From positions 1 through 64,000 of the forward strand of contig NZ_JANIBL010000001.1 in the NCBI RefSeq assembly GCF_024505055.1: a stretch of DNA of 64,000 bases. Direction: 5' to 3'. This stretch comes from Methylomonas rosea. Lineage in GTDB: Bacteria; Pseudomonadota; Gammaproteobacteria; Methylococcales; Methylomonadaceae. Below the pieces are notes generated by a model, which worked only from the letters and a program-made list of their open reading frames with translations, did not search any database and was not told the origin of the DNA. The position numbers and the translations under genes are program-made. This document shows, in pieces, positions 28,977-38,061 of the stretch. Numbering within the stretch: position 1 is the first letter of the stretch; every line of letters starts with the position of its first letter.

Positions 28977-30062
28977 ATGACGGCAATTATTCCTCTGTCC
29001 GAGTTACGCGAACGTATCGATTCCATCGATAGGCAGTTGTTGCAATTGATCAATCAACGGGCCGCATGCGCTATCGAAGTGGCCAGAACCAAACTGGCCG
29101 AAGGCGAAACCGGTAGTTTTTATCGAGCTGATCGCGAAGCTCAGGTATTACGCAAAATCAAGGAACTGAATCCAGGGCCTTTGAGTGATGAAGCCTCGGT
29201 GCACCTGTTCCGGGAGCTGATGTCTGCATGTTTGGCTTTGGAAAAGCCCTTGGAAGTGGCGTTTTTAGGGCCTGTCGGTACTTTTACCCAGCAAGCGACG
29301 TTCAAGCATTTCGGTCATGCCGTAAAAGGCATTCCGGTTGCGACCATCCCGGAGATTTTTCTGGCTGTGGAAACGGGTCATTGCCAGTTCGGCGTGGTGC
29401 CGGTGGAAAACTCCACAGAAGGCGTGATTGCGCATACGCTGGATCGTTTTATGACCACGTCACTGCAAATTTGCGGCGAAGTGGAAATTCGCGTGCATCA
29501 AAATCTGCTCGGTAAAATGGATAGTTTGACGGCGATTAACGAAGTCTATTCCCATCAACAATCCCTGGCGCAGTGCCGGCAATGGCTGAATACCTATTTG
29601 CCTGGCGTGCCTTGCACGGCGGTGAGCAGTAACGCCGAAGCCGCCAGGCTAGCGTCTTTGGATCACAATAAGGCCGCAATAGCCGGCTTGATGGCGGCCG
29701 AATTGTATGAATTGAACATCATCGAGCAGCATATCGAGGACGAATCAAACAATACCACGCGCTTTATCGTGATTGGCAAACAGCAACCGGCATCGACCGG
29801 ACTCGATAAAACCTCCATTTTGGTGTCCACCGGCAATCAAGCCGGCGCCTTGCATAAGATTTTGGGGCCGTTTGCCGAATACGGCATCAGCATGGCGCAC
29901 ATAGAATCCAGGCCATCGCGGCAGGGCTTGTGGGAATACGTGTTTTTTATCGATATTGACGGTCATCGCGACGATACCGATGTCGCCAAGGCGCTGGAAA
30001 CCCTGCAAAACAACGTCAAAATGTTGAAAATCCTTGGCTCTTATCCAAAAGCCGTTATTTAA
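28977..30062 (+). CDS. pheA: bifunctional chorismate mutase/prephenate dehydratase (P-protein)
   Basis: 361 aa. Residues about 5-90 are an AroQ-type chorismate mutase (LRERIDSIDRQLLQLINQRA). About 95-270 is prephenate dehydratase (FLGPVGTFTQQA; VPVENSTEGVI; NTTRFIVIG). About 280-355 is the ACT regulatory domain (TSILVSTGNQAGALHKIL; MAHIESRPSRQGLWEYVFF), which binds phenylalanine for feedback control. It turns chorismate into phenylpyruvate. The next gene, hisC-type aminotransferase, can complete the step. Confidence 0.97.
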   Translation: MTAIIPLSELRERIDSIDRQLLQLINQRAACAIEVARTKLAEGETGSFYRADREAQVLRKIKELNPGPLSDEASVHLFRELMSACLALEKPLEVAFLGPVGTFTQQATFKHFGHAVKGIPVATIPEIFLAVETGHCQFGVVPVENSTEGVIAHTLDRFMTTSLQICGEVEIRVHQNLLGKMDSLTAINEVYSHQQSLAQCRQWLNTYLPGVPCTAVSSNAEAARLASLDHNKAAIAGLMAAELYELNIIEQHIEDESNNTTRFIVIGKQQPASTGLDKTSILVSTGNQAGALHKILGPFAEYGISMAHIESRPSRQGLWEYVFFIDIDGHRDDTDVAKALETLQNNVKMLKILGSYPKAVI

Positions 30063-30072
30063 TCTTAGGTCG

Positions 30073-31176
30073 ATGAACAAATTTTTAGAACTTGCTATTG
30101 CCGGCGTTCAACAGCTGGTGCCTTACGTGCCCGGTAAACCGGTTGATGAATTGCAGCGCGAGCTGGGCATAGAAGAAGTCATTAAGTTGGCTTCTAATGA
30201 AAATCCTCTGGGTACCGGCGCTAAAGTCGCCGCAGCCATTCAAGCGACATTGCCCGAATTAACCCGCTATCCGGATGGTAGCGGTTTTGCGTTGAAAGCT
30301 GCATTGTCGGCCAAATTAAACGTGGCGCCAGAGCAAATTACCCTGGGTAACGGTTCCAGCGAGATCCTAGAACTGGTCATGCGCACCTTCGTTACGCCGG
30401 AATTGGAGGTAGTGTTTTCCCAGCACGCGTTTGCGCTGTATCCGATTCTAACGCAGGCCGTCGGCGCCAAAGCCAAAGTGGTGCCGGCTAAACATTACGG
30501 TCATGATTTGGCGGCGATGCGCGAGCAAATTGGTCCGCAAACACGCTTGGTGTTTATCGCCAACCCCAATAATCCAACCGGTACCTTGTTGGATAAAAGA
30601 GAGTTGGAGAGTTTCATTGCCGATTTGCCTGCCCATGTGCTGTGTGTATTGGACGAGGCTTATTACGAGTTTGTCGATCCTACCGTACGAACCGAATCCT
30701 TGGATTGGCCCAATCGTTATCCGAATTTGATCATCGCTCGCACGTTCTCTAAGGCATACGGCTTGGCGGGTTTGCGTATCGGTTATGGGATTTCCTCGCC
30801 GGATATCGCAGATTTGTTAAATCGAGTGCGTCAGCCTTTCAATTGCAGCATGCTGGCTTTAGCCGCAGCGGAAGCCGCACTGGGCGATACCGATTATCTG
30901 CATCAAACCGTGGCGCTTAACAGCGCCGGAATGACGCAGTTGACCGATGCCTTTAAGGCATTGGATTTACCGTGGATTCCTTCGTCCGGCAACTTCGTTT
31001 CTGTCGACGTTAAGCAAGCGGCTTTGCCGATTTACGACGCCTTATTGCGCAAGGGTGTCATCGTGCGGCCGGTGGCCAACTACGAAATGCCCAAGCATTT
31101 ACGTGTGAGCATCGGTACCGAGCGCGAAAACGCGATATTTATAAACGCATTGCGCGAGGTGTTGAGCGGTGTTTAA
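30073..31176 (+). CDS. hisC: histidinol-phosphate aminotransferase
   Basis: 367 aa from ATG 30073; the open frame from 30034 overlaps pheA and is not needed. Class I/II PLP enzyme: KLASNENPLG, the PNNPTGTL loop, and the Schiff-base Lys in RTFSKAYGLAGLRIGYG. HisC makes histidinol phosphate in histidine synthesis. In this aromatic supraoperon the same family often also transaminates phenylpyruvate and 4-hydroxyphenylpyruvate, so an aromatic role is likely in addition. It overlaps tyrA by 8 bases. Confidence 0.93.
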   Translation: MNKFLELAIAGVQQLVPYVPGKPVDELQRELGIEEVIKLASNENPLGTGAKVAAAIQATLPELTRYPDGSGFALKAALSAKLNVAPEQITLGNGSSEILELVMRTFVTPELEVVFSQHAFALYPILTQAVGAKAKVVPAKHYGHDLAAMREQIGPQTRLVFIANPNNPTGTLLDKRELESFIADLPAHVLCVLDEAYYEFVDPTVRTESLDWPNRYPNLIIARTFSKAYGLAGLRIGYGISSPDIADLLNRVRQPFNCSMLALAAAEAALGDTDYLHQTVALNSAGMTQLTDAFKALDLPWIPSSGNFVSVDVKQAALPIYDALLRKGVIVRPVANYEMPKHLRVSIGTERENAIFINALREVLSGV

Positions 31177-32044
31177 CCGCCTCTGTATCATCGGTATAGG
31201 TTTGATCGGTGGTTCGATAGCCAGGGCTGCGCGCGCCCGAGGTTTATGTCGTGAGGTTGTGGCATACGGCCGGGAAAAAAATCTGCCGAATATGCAGTTG
31301 GCTAAGCAACTGGGCGTCATCGACCAGTTTTACACCGACATAGCATCCGCACTGGAAAACACCGACTGCGTGATTGTTGCGACGCCAGTCGGCAGTATGC
31401 AAGTCATTTTCGAACAGATTAAGCCGTACTGGAATGCGGAAACAATTTATAGCGATGCCGGCAGTACAAAGGGTAGCGTGGTGTCTGCACTCGAAGCAGT
31501 TTTCGGCGCCGTACCAAGCAACTTCGTGCCGGCGCATCCGATTGCCGGTGCCGAGCGCAGCGGCGTGGACGCTTCGACTGTCGATTTATTTGTCAATCGC
31601 CGCCTGATTCTGACGCCGTTAGAAAATACCGGTAAACAGGCACTGGCAAAAATCCATTCGTTTTGGGAAAAGATCGGCTCCAGCGTTTCGGTGATGTCGG
31701 TGGAGCATCACGATACCGTGCTGGCCGCCACCAGTCACTTACCGCACATTCTGGCCTTTGCCTTGGTAGGGTTGTTGGGGCACAAGGACGAACAGCGCGA
31801 GATATTTAAATACGCCGCCGGTGGTTTCAGGGATTTTAGTCGTATCGCTTCCAGCGATCCGACCATGTGGCAGGACATTTGTCTGGCGAACAAGCAGGAA
31901 ATCGTGCCTTTGATCCGCCAGTTTCAAGCGGAATTAAGCAAAATAGAACAATTGCTGGTTGAGGATCAATCCGCGCAACTGTTCGAAACCTTTACGTATG
32001 CCAGAAATGCCCGGCAGCGTTTTCTCGATCAACAAGAAGACTAA
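31169..32044 (+). CDS. tyrA: prephenate/cyclohexadienyl dehydrogenase
   Basis: 291 aa, GTG start overlapping hisC. N-terminal NAD-binding site IIGIGLIGGSIARAARARG, SDAGSTKG, and the HPIAGAERSGVD catalytic region with the conserved His, then SHLPHILAFAL. It oxidises prephenate (or arogenate) to 4-hydroxyphenylpyruvate for tyrosine. In Pseudomonas tyrA is fused to aroA; here the two are separate genes 10 bases apart. No ACT domain is present, as usual for this short type. Confidence 0.95.
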   Translation: MFNRLCIIGIGLIGGSIARAARARGLCREVVAYGREKNLPNMQLAKQLGVIDQFYTDIASALENTDCVIVATPVGSMQVIFEQIKPYWNAETIYSDAGSTKGSVVSALEAVFGAVPSNFVPAHPIAGAERSGVDASTVDLFVNRRLILTPLENTGKQALAKIHSFWEKIGSSVSVMSVEHHDTVLAATSHLPHILAFALVGLLGHKDEQREIFKYAAGGFRDFSRIASSDPTMWQDICLANKQEIVPLIRQFQAELSKIEQLLVEDQSAQLFETFTYARNARQRFLDQQED

Positions 32045-32054
32045 GAAGATTAAC

Positions 32055-33371
32055 ATGTCACAAACCATTACTTTTCAAGTGCAGCCTGGCGGTAGCTTGC
32101 GCGGCGAAATCCGTGTGCCAGGCGATAAATCCATGTCGCATCGCTCTATTATGCTGGGGTCTCTGGCGGAAGGCGTCACGCATGTCACCGGTTTTTTGAA
32201 TGCGGAAGATGCTATATCCACTCTGGAAGCCTTTCGGGCGATGGGTGTGAAGATCGAAGGCCCGATGAATGGCGAAGTGACGATACACGGCGTTGGCAAG
32301 CACGGTCTGAAAGCACCGGCAAAACCTTTGTATTTAGGCAATTCCGGCACCTCAATGCGGTTGCTGAGCGGTTTGTTGGCAGGGCAGCCTTTCGATACTG
32401 TTTTGACGGGCGATAAATCACTGGAATCGCGGCCGATGAAGCGGGTGACCGCGCCGTTGGCGCTGATGGGCGCCGAGATTGTTACCCAGGAAAACGGTAC
32501 CGCACCGCTGCATATCAAAGGCAAGGCCGGCAAATTGCAAGGCATTCACTACGATATGCCTATCGCCAGTGCCCAGGTTAAATCCTGTTTGTTGTTGGCG
32601 GGCATGTATGCCGAAGGCGAAACCAGTGTGACCGAACCCGCGCCGACCCGCGACCATACCGAGCGCATGTTGAATGGCTTTGGCTATCCGGTGCAACGCG
32701 AAGGTAGTACCGCCCGTATCAGCAATCAAGGCAAGCTAACTGCTGCGCGTATTGATGTACCGAGCGATATTTCTTCGGCGGCATTCTTTTTAGTCGGTGC
32801 TAGTATCGCCCCGGATTCCGATGTGACTTTGCGTCATGTTGGCATCAATCCGACTCGCACCGGCGTCATCGACATTTTGCGTCTGATGGGGGCGAATATT
32901 GAAGTCCTGAACGAACGAGAAGTGGGGGGCGAGCCGGTCGCCGATTTGCGCGTGCGTTCGGCGCAATTGAAGGGCATCAGTATCCCGGAACATCTTGTGC
33001 CGCTGGCTATTGATGAGTTTCCGGTATTGTTCGTGGCCGCAGCTTGTGCCGAAGGCCAAACGGTATTGACCGGCGCGGAAGAATTAAGGGTTAAGGAATC
33101 TGATCGAATCCAGGTAATGGCCGACGGCTTACAAATTCTCGGTGTCGATGCGCAGCCAACCAAGGACGGCATGGTGATTAACGGCGGTGGCCACATCGGC
33201 ACTGGCGAAGTCGAATCGCATGGCGACCATCGGATCGCGATGTCGTTTTCGATTGCCGGCTTGCGTGCCAACGGCCCGATCACGATCAGGGATTGTGCGA
33301 ACGTGAATACCTCGTTCCCCGAGTTCAGGGATTTGGCCACCCATCTAGGTTTAGCTCTGACGAGCTTTTAA
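32055..33371 (+). CDS. aroA: 3-phosphoshikimate 1-carboxyvinyltransferase (EPSP synthase)
   Basis: 438 aa from ATG 32055; the frame opens at 31959 but that stretch lies inside tyrA. Conserved parts: VPGDKSMSHRSIMLGSLAEG, LGNSGTSMRLLSGLL, RVKESDRI and the EVESHGDHRIAMSFSIAGL end. It joins shikimate 3-phosphate and phosphoenolpyruvate. In the first substrate loop, GNSGTSMRLL carries the Gly-Asn-Ser-Gly-Thr-Ser order common in Pseudomonas/Agrobacterium-like class II enzymes, which tend to be less glyphosate-sensitive; that class assignment is tentative. Confidence 0.96.
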   Translation: MSQTITFQVQPGGSLRGEIRVPGDKSMSHRSIMLGSLAEGVTHVTGFLNAEDAISTLEAFRAMGVKIEGPMNGEVTIHGVGKHGLKAPAKPLYLGNSGTSMRLLSGLLAGQPFDTVLTGDKSLESRPMKRVTAPLALMGAEIVTQENGTAPLHIKGKAGKLQGIHYDMPIASAQVKSCLLLAGMYAEGETSVTEPAPTRDHTERMLNGFGYPVQREGSTARISNQGKLTAARIDVPSDISSAAFFLVGASIAPDSDVTLRHVGINPTRTGVIDILRLMGANIEVLNEREVGGEPVADLRVRSAQLKGISIPEHLVPLAIDEFPVLFVAAACAEGQTVLTGAEELRVKESDRIQVMADGLQILGVDAQPTKDGMVINGGGHIGTGEVESHGDHRIAMSFSIAGLRANGPITIRDCANVNTSFPEFRDLATHLGLALTSF

Positions 33372-33372
33372 T

Positions 33373-34029
33373 ATGCAAGTACCGGTACTGACGATAGACG
33401 GCCCGAGTGGCGCCGGCAAAGGTACGGTTAGCCGCGCTGTTGCAAAACTTTTAGGCTGGCATTATCTGGATAGCGGATCCATATACCGATCATTAGCGGT
33501 GGCTGTTTTAAAATCAGGCTTGGATTTGTCTGATGTTGCTGCCATTTGCCGAGTCGCTGAAGCTATGTCGTTAGAATTCGATTGCGGCGATGAGTTGGTC
33601 GTTAAGCTAGGCGGCGCCGACATCACGAGCCAGCTTGGCACAGAAACCACCGGCAATACCGCGTCTATCATCGCCGCGTATCCGGAGGTGAGGGCGGTGT
33701 TATTACAAAAACAAAAGGATTTTCAAAGACTTCCGGGCTTGGTTGCCGACGGCCGAGACATGGGTAGCGTGGTGTTTCAAGATGCCAAAATCAAGGTTTA
33801 TTTAACCGCCAGCGCCGAGGAAAGGGCGCTTAGGCGATATAAACAGTTGATTGAAAAGGGGATTGATGCTAATCTTATTCAAATCACTCGGGAAATAGAA
33901 GAACGCGATTGTCGCGATCAGCAGCGAGCTACTGCTCCGCTCACCGTGCCGGAAGGCGCGCATTATATCGATTCATCCAGTTTGACTATTCAGCAAGTGA
34001 TTGATCAGGTAGTAAATTTAGTCGATTAA
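33373..34029 (+). CDS. cmk: cytidylate kinase
   Basis: 218 aa NMP kinase. P-loop TIDGPSGAGKGTVSR at about 6-20, ADGRDMGSVVFQDA, and the EERDCRDQQRATAPL lid region. It phosphorylates CMP and dCMP. It begins 1 base after the aroA stop and is the last gene before a hairpin that separates it from rpsA. The cmk-rpsA-ihfB order is conserved in gammaproteobacteria. Confidence 0.97.
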   Translation: MQVPVLTIDGPSGAGKGTVSRAVAKLLGWHYLDSGSIYRSLAVAVLKSGLDLSDVAAICRVAEAMSLEFDCGDELVVKLGGADITSQLGTETTGNTASIIAAYPEVRAVLLQKQKDFQRLPGLVADGRDMGSVVFQDAKIKVYLTASAEERALRRYKQLIEKGIDANLIQITREIEERDCRDQQRATAPLTVPEGAHYIDSSSLTIQQVIDQVVNLVD

Positions 34030-34040
34030 GGCTATTGGTG

Positions 34041-34070
34041 GTTACCGAATATTATCGGTGACTTTATTTT
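34041..34070 (+). terminator. hairpin with T-rich tail between cmk and rpsA
   Basis: GTTACCGA (34041-34048) pairs with TCGGTGAC (34055-34062), with one G-U pair in RNA, around a 6-base loop, and is followed by TTTATTTT. It may be a partial terminator or attenuator that sets rpsA expression apart from the upstream aromatic genes. It could also belong to the S1 autoregulatory leader. Confidence 0.45.
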
Positions 34071-34124
34071 AATTTCAGAGAAGAGAAAGCTTGCTTGAGT
34101 CTTAGCAAGTTTGGGAAAGAAGAG

Positions 34125-35786
34125 ATGGGCGAAAGCTTTGCAGAGTTGTTTGAAGAGAGTTATGCCAAGACCGAAATGCGTCCTGGCGCAATGCTAATTG
34201 GTACAGTTGTTGATATCGAAAACGAATTTGTTATCGTCAGCACACAAGCCAAATCAGAAGGGGTCATTCCTAAATGGCAATTTCTGAATGCCGACGGCGA
34301 CCTTGAGGTCAATGTAGGCGACGAAATTGAGGTTGCTCTCGATTTATTCGAAGATGGCCTGGGCGCCACTCTTCTTTCCCGTGATAAAGCCAAGAAAAGT
34401 AAAGCTTGGGCAGAACTGGAAAAAGCCTTTGAAACGCAAGAAACCATCGTCGGCCGTATCAACGGCAAAGTGCGTGGCGGTTTCACCGTTGCAGTTGGTG
34501 CATTACGCGCCTTCTTGCCGGGCTCTCTGGTTGACGTTCGTCCTATCCGCGATACTGCTTTCCTGGAAAATCGCGATCTGGAATTTAAAGTTATCAAAAT
34601 CGACCAAAAACGCAACAACGTTGTGTTGTCACGCCGTGCGGTCGTCGAAAGCGAATACAGCGCAGAGCGCGAAGAACTGGTTAAAACGTTGCAAGACGGC
34701 GCGATCGTTACCGGTATCGTTAAAAATCTCACCGACTACGGTGCGTTTATCGATCTGGGTGGCGTCGATGGCTTGCTGCACATCACCGATATGGCATGGC
34801 GCCGTGTACGTCACCCATCCGAGTGTGTAGAAATCGGTCAGGAAGTTAAAGTTAAAGTCCTGAAATTCGATAAAGATAAAACCCGCGTATCGTTGGGCAT
34901 GAAACAAATGGATGAAGATCCATGGCAAAACATTGCTCGCCGTTACCCTGCCGGCACTCGTGTGTTCGGTAAAGTTAACAACCTGACAGACTACGGTTGC
35001 TTCGTGGAAATCGAAGAAGGCGTCGAAGGCTTGGTGCACGTTTCCGAAATGGACTGGACCAACAAAAACGTCAACCCATCCAAAGTTGTGCAACTGGGCG
35101 ATGAAGTTGAAGTCATGGTTTTGGAAATCGACGAAGAACGCCGTCGTATTTCACTGGGCATGAAACAATGCCGCTCCAATCCTTGGGATGAGTTTGCCGC
35201 TACACACAACAAAGGCGACAAAATCTCCGGCAAAATCAAGTCGATCACCGATTTCGGTATCTTCATCGGCCTGGACGGCGGTATTGACGGTTTGGTGCAT
35301 ATGTCCGATATTTCCTGGAACGAGAACGACGAAGAAGCCATCCGCAACTACAAGAAAGGCGACGAAGTCGAAACCGTCATCTTGGCTGTGGATTCCGAGC
35401 GCGAACGTATCTCTCTGGGTATCAAACAGTTAGAGCAAGACCCTTTCCAAAACTACATTGCTGTGCATGAAAAAGGCAGCTTAGTGAAAGGTGTTATTAA
35501 AGAAATCGATGCTAAGGGTGCGATCGTAACTTTGGCCGATAACGTCGAAGGCTATTTGCGCGCTTCTGAAATTCAACGTGACCGCGTCGAAGATGCGCGT
35601 ACTTTGTTGAAAGAAGGCGAAGAAATCGAAGCTAAGTTTGTCGGTGTTGACAAAAAGACTAAATCTATCTCTTTGTCTATCAAAGCGAAAGATGTCGAAG
35701 AAGAGTCTAATGCCATTAAAGATTACTCGTCACAAAATGCTGGCACAGCCACATTAGGCGATATCTTTAAACAAATGGACAAGTAG
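34125..35786 (+). CDS. rpsA: 30S ribosomal protein S1
   Basis: 553 aa from ATG 34125. The frame extends to a TTG at 34095, but the family start is M-x-E-S-F-A-x-L-F-E-E-S, which aligns exactly with [12 protein letters not shown]. Six S1 RNA-binding repeats follow, the later ones with the repeated pattern G-x-I-x-x-I-T-D-F/Y-G-x-F-I/V. S1 unwinds and docks mRNA on the small subunit, and in E. coli represses its own translation. An A-rich, purine-rich leader (GGAAAGAAGAG) precedes the start. A strong terminator follows. Confidence 0.97.
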   Translation: MGESFAELFEESYAKTEMRPGAMLIGTVVDIENEFVIVSTQAKSEGVIPKWQFLNADGDLEVNVGDEIEVALDLFEDGLGATLLSRDKAKKSKAWAELEKAFETQETIVGRINGKVRGGFTVAVGALRAFLPGSLVDVRPIRDTAFLENRDLEFKVIKIDQKRNNVVLSRRAVVESEYSAEREELVKTLQDGAIVTGIVKNLTDYGAFIDLGGVDGLLHITDMAWRRVRHPSECVEIGQEVKVKVLKFDKDKTRVSLGMKQMDEDPWQNIARRYPAGTRVFGKVNNLTDYGCFVEIEEGVEGLVHVSEMDWTNKNVNPSKVVQLGDEVEVMVLEIDEERRRISLGMKQCRSNPWDEFAATHNKGDKISGKIKSITDFGIFIGLDGGIDGLVHMSDISWNENDEEAIRNYKKGDEVETVILAVDSERERISLGIKQLEQDPFQNYIAVHEKGSLVKGVIKEIDAKGAIVTLADNVEGYLRASEIQRDRVEDARTLLKEGEEIEAKFVGVDKKTKSISLSIKAKDVEEESNAIKDYSSQNAGTATLGDIFKQMDK

Positions 35787-35799
35787 TAAAACCATCTCC

Positions 35800-35834
35800 A
35801 AGGGTGACATGACTGGGTCATGTCACCCTTTTTT
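35800..35834 (+). terminator. strong intrinsic terminator after rpsA
   Basis: A perfect 14-base stem (35800-35813 with 35817-35830) and a 3-base loop are followed by T residues to 35834. It separates rpsA from ihfB; an in-frame ATG at 35820 lies within its 3' arm. Confidence 0.9.
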
Positions 35835-35852
35835 GATTATTCAGGGCTGGAT

Positions 35853-36158
35853 GTGACAAAATCAGAATTGATAGAGATGCTGGCACGAAAGCAGCCTCAT
35901 CTCGCGCTTAAAGATGTTGAATTGGCAGTCAGATGCGTTGTTGATCACTTGAGCGATACGTTGGCAAGTGGCGATAGGATAGAAATCAGAGGTTTTGGCA
36001 GTTTTTCACTACACCATCGTTCAGCACGACTGGGACGTAACCCCAAGACCGGCGATTCAGTGTCCTTAACAGAGAAGCACGTGCCGCATTTTAAACCGGG
36101 AAAGGAATTGCGGGATATGGTTGATGCTTCCAGGGAAAAATTCAAAATCGTCGATTGA
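35853..36158 (+). CDS. ihfB: integration host factor subunit beta
   Basis: 101 aa from GTG 35853, giving [11 protein letters not shown] as in known IHF-beta. The ATG at 35820 would add 11 residues and lies inside the rpsA terminator, so it is rejected. HU/IHF fold: [25 protein letters not shown] with the DNA-intercalating Pro loop, and [13 protein letters not shown]. With IHF-alpha (not here) it bends DNA in transcription, recombination and phage integration. Because a terminator precedes it, it either has its own promoter or depends on read-through. Confidence 0.93.
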   Translation: MTKSELIEMLARKQPHLALKDVELAVRCVVDHLSDTLASGDRIEIRGFGSFSLHHRSARLGRNPKTGDSVSLTEKHVPHFKPGKELRDMVDASREKFKIVD

Positions 36159-36233
36159 CGATAGCTTTTGAACTAACAATACCAATGCAAGCTGCCCAAT
36201 ATGGGAATAGCGTTGTACTTTAGATGACTTTCT

Positions 36234-36258
36234 AGTGGCGGCAGTGTCCGCCACTTTA
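36234..36258 (+). terminator. hairpin after ihfB
   Basis: AGTGGCGG (36234-36241) pairs with CCGCCACT (36248-36255) around a 6-base loop, followed by an AT-rich TTAAAATTA tail. A moderate terminator for ihfB. Confidence 0.5.
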
Positions 36259-36323
36259 AAATTATTGCCCTATTGCGAATTAGGCTCCCAATAAAGGACC
36301 TAGGCAGAACTTAATCAGGCCGG

Positions 36324-37289
36324 ATGCCAGTGAGCTTATTCGATCATTATTACAGCTATGATCCTGGCTATGGTTACAGTCTTGACGATTTGTTAAGCGT
36401 TCCGGCGCCACAAGAGCCTGCCGATTTTAGTCGGTTTTGGCGGGATAAATATCAAAAAACCTTAACGGTTTCTCCTCAGTTTTCCATTAATTACCAATGC
36501 CTGCGCGCTGGCTACCGGGTCTACGACATAAGCTATCAGTCTACAGATGGTTTTCATATAGCCGGCTGGCTGCTTGAGCCGGATGCACAGCCTATTACTC
36601 GGAGCATCGTGGTCGGTCATGGTTATGGTGGCAGAGAACAACCGGATTTTCATCTCAGCATGCCTGGCGCCGCCTTACTTTTTCCTTGCTTTCGCGGCAT
36701 ATCTCGCAGCCGCTGCGAGCGCTTGCCGGACCAACCGAATCAACATGTCGTGCAGGGGATCGACGATCCTAATCATTACGTGATTGGCGGGTGCGTAGAA
36801 GATTTATGGCTGGCCGTGACCGTTCTAGGCGAGCGTTATCCTGCAATCGCGGATAAGATCGGCTATATGGGCATTAGTTTCGGTGGTGGTATAGGCGCTT
36901 TGGCCGCACCATGGGACGCAAGAATTAAGCGAGTGCACTTGAACGTTCCCACCTTTGGCAATCAGCCCTTGCGTTTAAGCTTGCCCACCAGCGGCAGTGC
37001 CGCAGCGTTGAAAGCCTATAGTCAAAACCATCATAATGTGTTTGACACATTAGCCTATTATGATGCCGCTGTTTCTGCGCGTTATGCAATACAGCCGTTG
37101 CATGCTGCGGTTGCCTTATTCGATCCGGTCGTAGCGCCGCCTGGGCAGTTTGCTATATACAACGCTTGGGCAGCGCATAAGCTGTTATTTATCTTGGATG
37201 CTGGACATTTCGATTACCCCCGTCAGCACGATCAAGAGCGGCAATTGATTGCTGAGCTGCAACATTTTTTCGGAGAATCGTCGCTTTAG
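36324..37289 (+). CDS. acetyl xylan esterase/cephalosporin-C deacetylase-like hydrolase (AXE1)
   Basis: 321 aa alpha/beta hydrolase of the AXE1 family. The N-terminal part PADFSRFWRDKYQ is typical of the family, the nucleophile elbow is GISFGG (S185), and the C-terminal His lies in DAGHFDYP. There is no signal peptide, so it is cytoplasmic. These enzymes remove acetyl groups from sugars or small molecules. A second unrelated esterase starts 3 bases downstream, suggesting a shared task such as handling acylated sugars or storage compounds (inference). Confidence 0.82.
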   Translation: MPVSLFDHYYSYDPGYGYSLDDLLSVPAPQEPADFSRFWRDKYQKTLTVSPQFSINYQCLRAGYRVYDISYQSTDGFHIAGWLLEPDAQPITRSIVVGHGYGGREQPDFHLSMPGAALLFPCFRGISRSRCERLPDQPNQHVVQGIDDPNHYVIGGCVEDLWLAVTVLGERYPAIADKIGYMGISFGGGIGALAAPWDARIKRVHLNVPTFGNQPLRLSLPTSGSAAALKAYSQNHHNVFDTLAYYDAAVSARYAIQPLHAAVALFDPVVAPPGQFAIYNAWAAHKLLFILDAGHFDYPRQHDQERQLIAELQHFFGESSL

Positions 37290-37292
37290 ATT

Positions 37293-38021
37293 ATGAATCG
37301 CGAATATCATCACTGGTACAGTCCGCGCTTGGGCCGCGACATGGAGTTCCTGGTTTTCGGTCATGCCGGGGCCAAAGTACTGATTTTTCCAACGCGCGAC
37401 GGCCGTTTTTACGAATACGAGAACCTGGGTATTGTCGAACGGTTACGCAATAAAATCGAAGCGGGACACATACAGTTGTACTGCGTTGACAGTATCGATC
37501 ACGAAACGTTTTACTGTTTTTGGCGGCGGCCGAAAGACCGTATTCAGCGGCACATGTTTTTCGAAGACTACATATTGAACGAAATCATGCCGTTCATGGC
37601 CTTGAAAAATCCGCACCCGTGCATCATTGCTCACGGCTGTAGTTTGGGCGGTTATCATGCCGCCAATATCGCCTTCCGGCATCCGCATTTATTTAAAAAA
37701 TTAGTGGCATTTTCCGGTCGTTTCGATTTGACGCTGGAAGTGGAGTGTTTCAAAAACCTGTTCGACGGCTATTACGACGATCATGTTTACTTCCATACGC
37801 CAACCCACTTTCTACCCAATCTGAACTGCGAAGCGCAACTAAAGCATTTGCAGCACATGGAAATTACCTTGGTCATTGGTAAGGAAGATCCATTCTTGCA
37901 GAACAATCACGAGCTGAGTCACATACTAGCCGCGAAGGGTATCCCACACGCCTTATATGAATGGGAAGGGCGCGCGCATCAAGGCCACTATTGGCGCAGA
38001 ATGGCCCCTCTGTACATCTGA
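37293..38021 (+). CDS. putative esterase of the alpha/beta hydrolase fold
   Basis: 242 aa. Nucleophile elbow GCSLGG (S117), late Asp in GKEDPF and His in GRAHQGHYW. The family is annotated only as esterase (related to the esterase D/antigen 85 type). The N-terminus HHWYSPRLGRDMEFLVFGH is characteristic. No export signal. It is co-directional and almost contiguous with the AXE1-type gene, and convergent with ftsH. Substrate unknown. Confidence 0.78.
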   Translation: MNREYHHWYSPRLGRDMEFLVFGHAGAKVLIFPTRDGRFYEYENLGIVERLRNKIEAGHIQLYCVDSIDHETFYCFWRRPKDRIQRHMFFEDYILNEIMPFMALKNPHPCIIAHGCSLGGYHAANIAFRHPHLFKKLVAFSGRFDLTLEVECFKNLFDGYYDDHVYFHTPTHFLPNLNCEAQLKHLQHMEITLVIGKEDPFLQNNHELSHILAAKGIPHALYEWEGRAHQGHYWRRMAPLYI

Positions 38022-38061
38022 CAGTCCCGATTATGCTCGTTGAAAATAAACCCCGGCTCTA

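Noticed and set aside
34095-34124. TTG start extending ribosomal protein S1 by 10 residues
   Set aside because: The S1 family start aligns with ATG 34125.
35820-35852. ATG start for ihfB inside the terminator stem
   Set aside because: IHF-beta homologues start at the TKSELIE segment, here preceded by GTG 35853; the ATG lies in the 3' arm of the hairpin.
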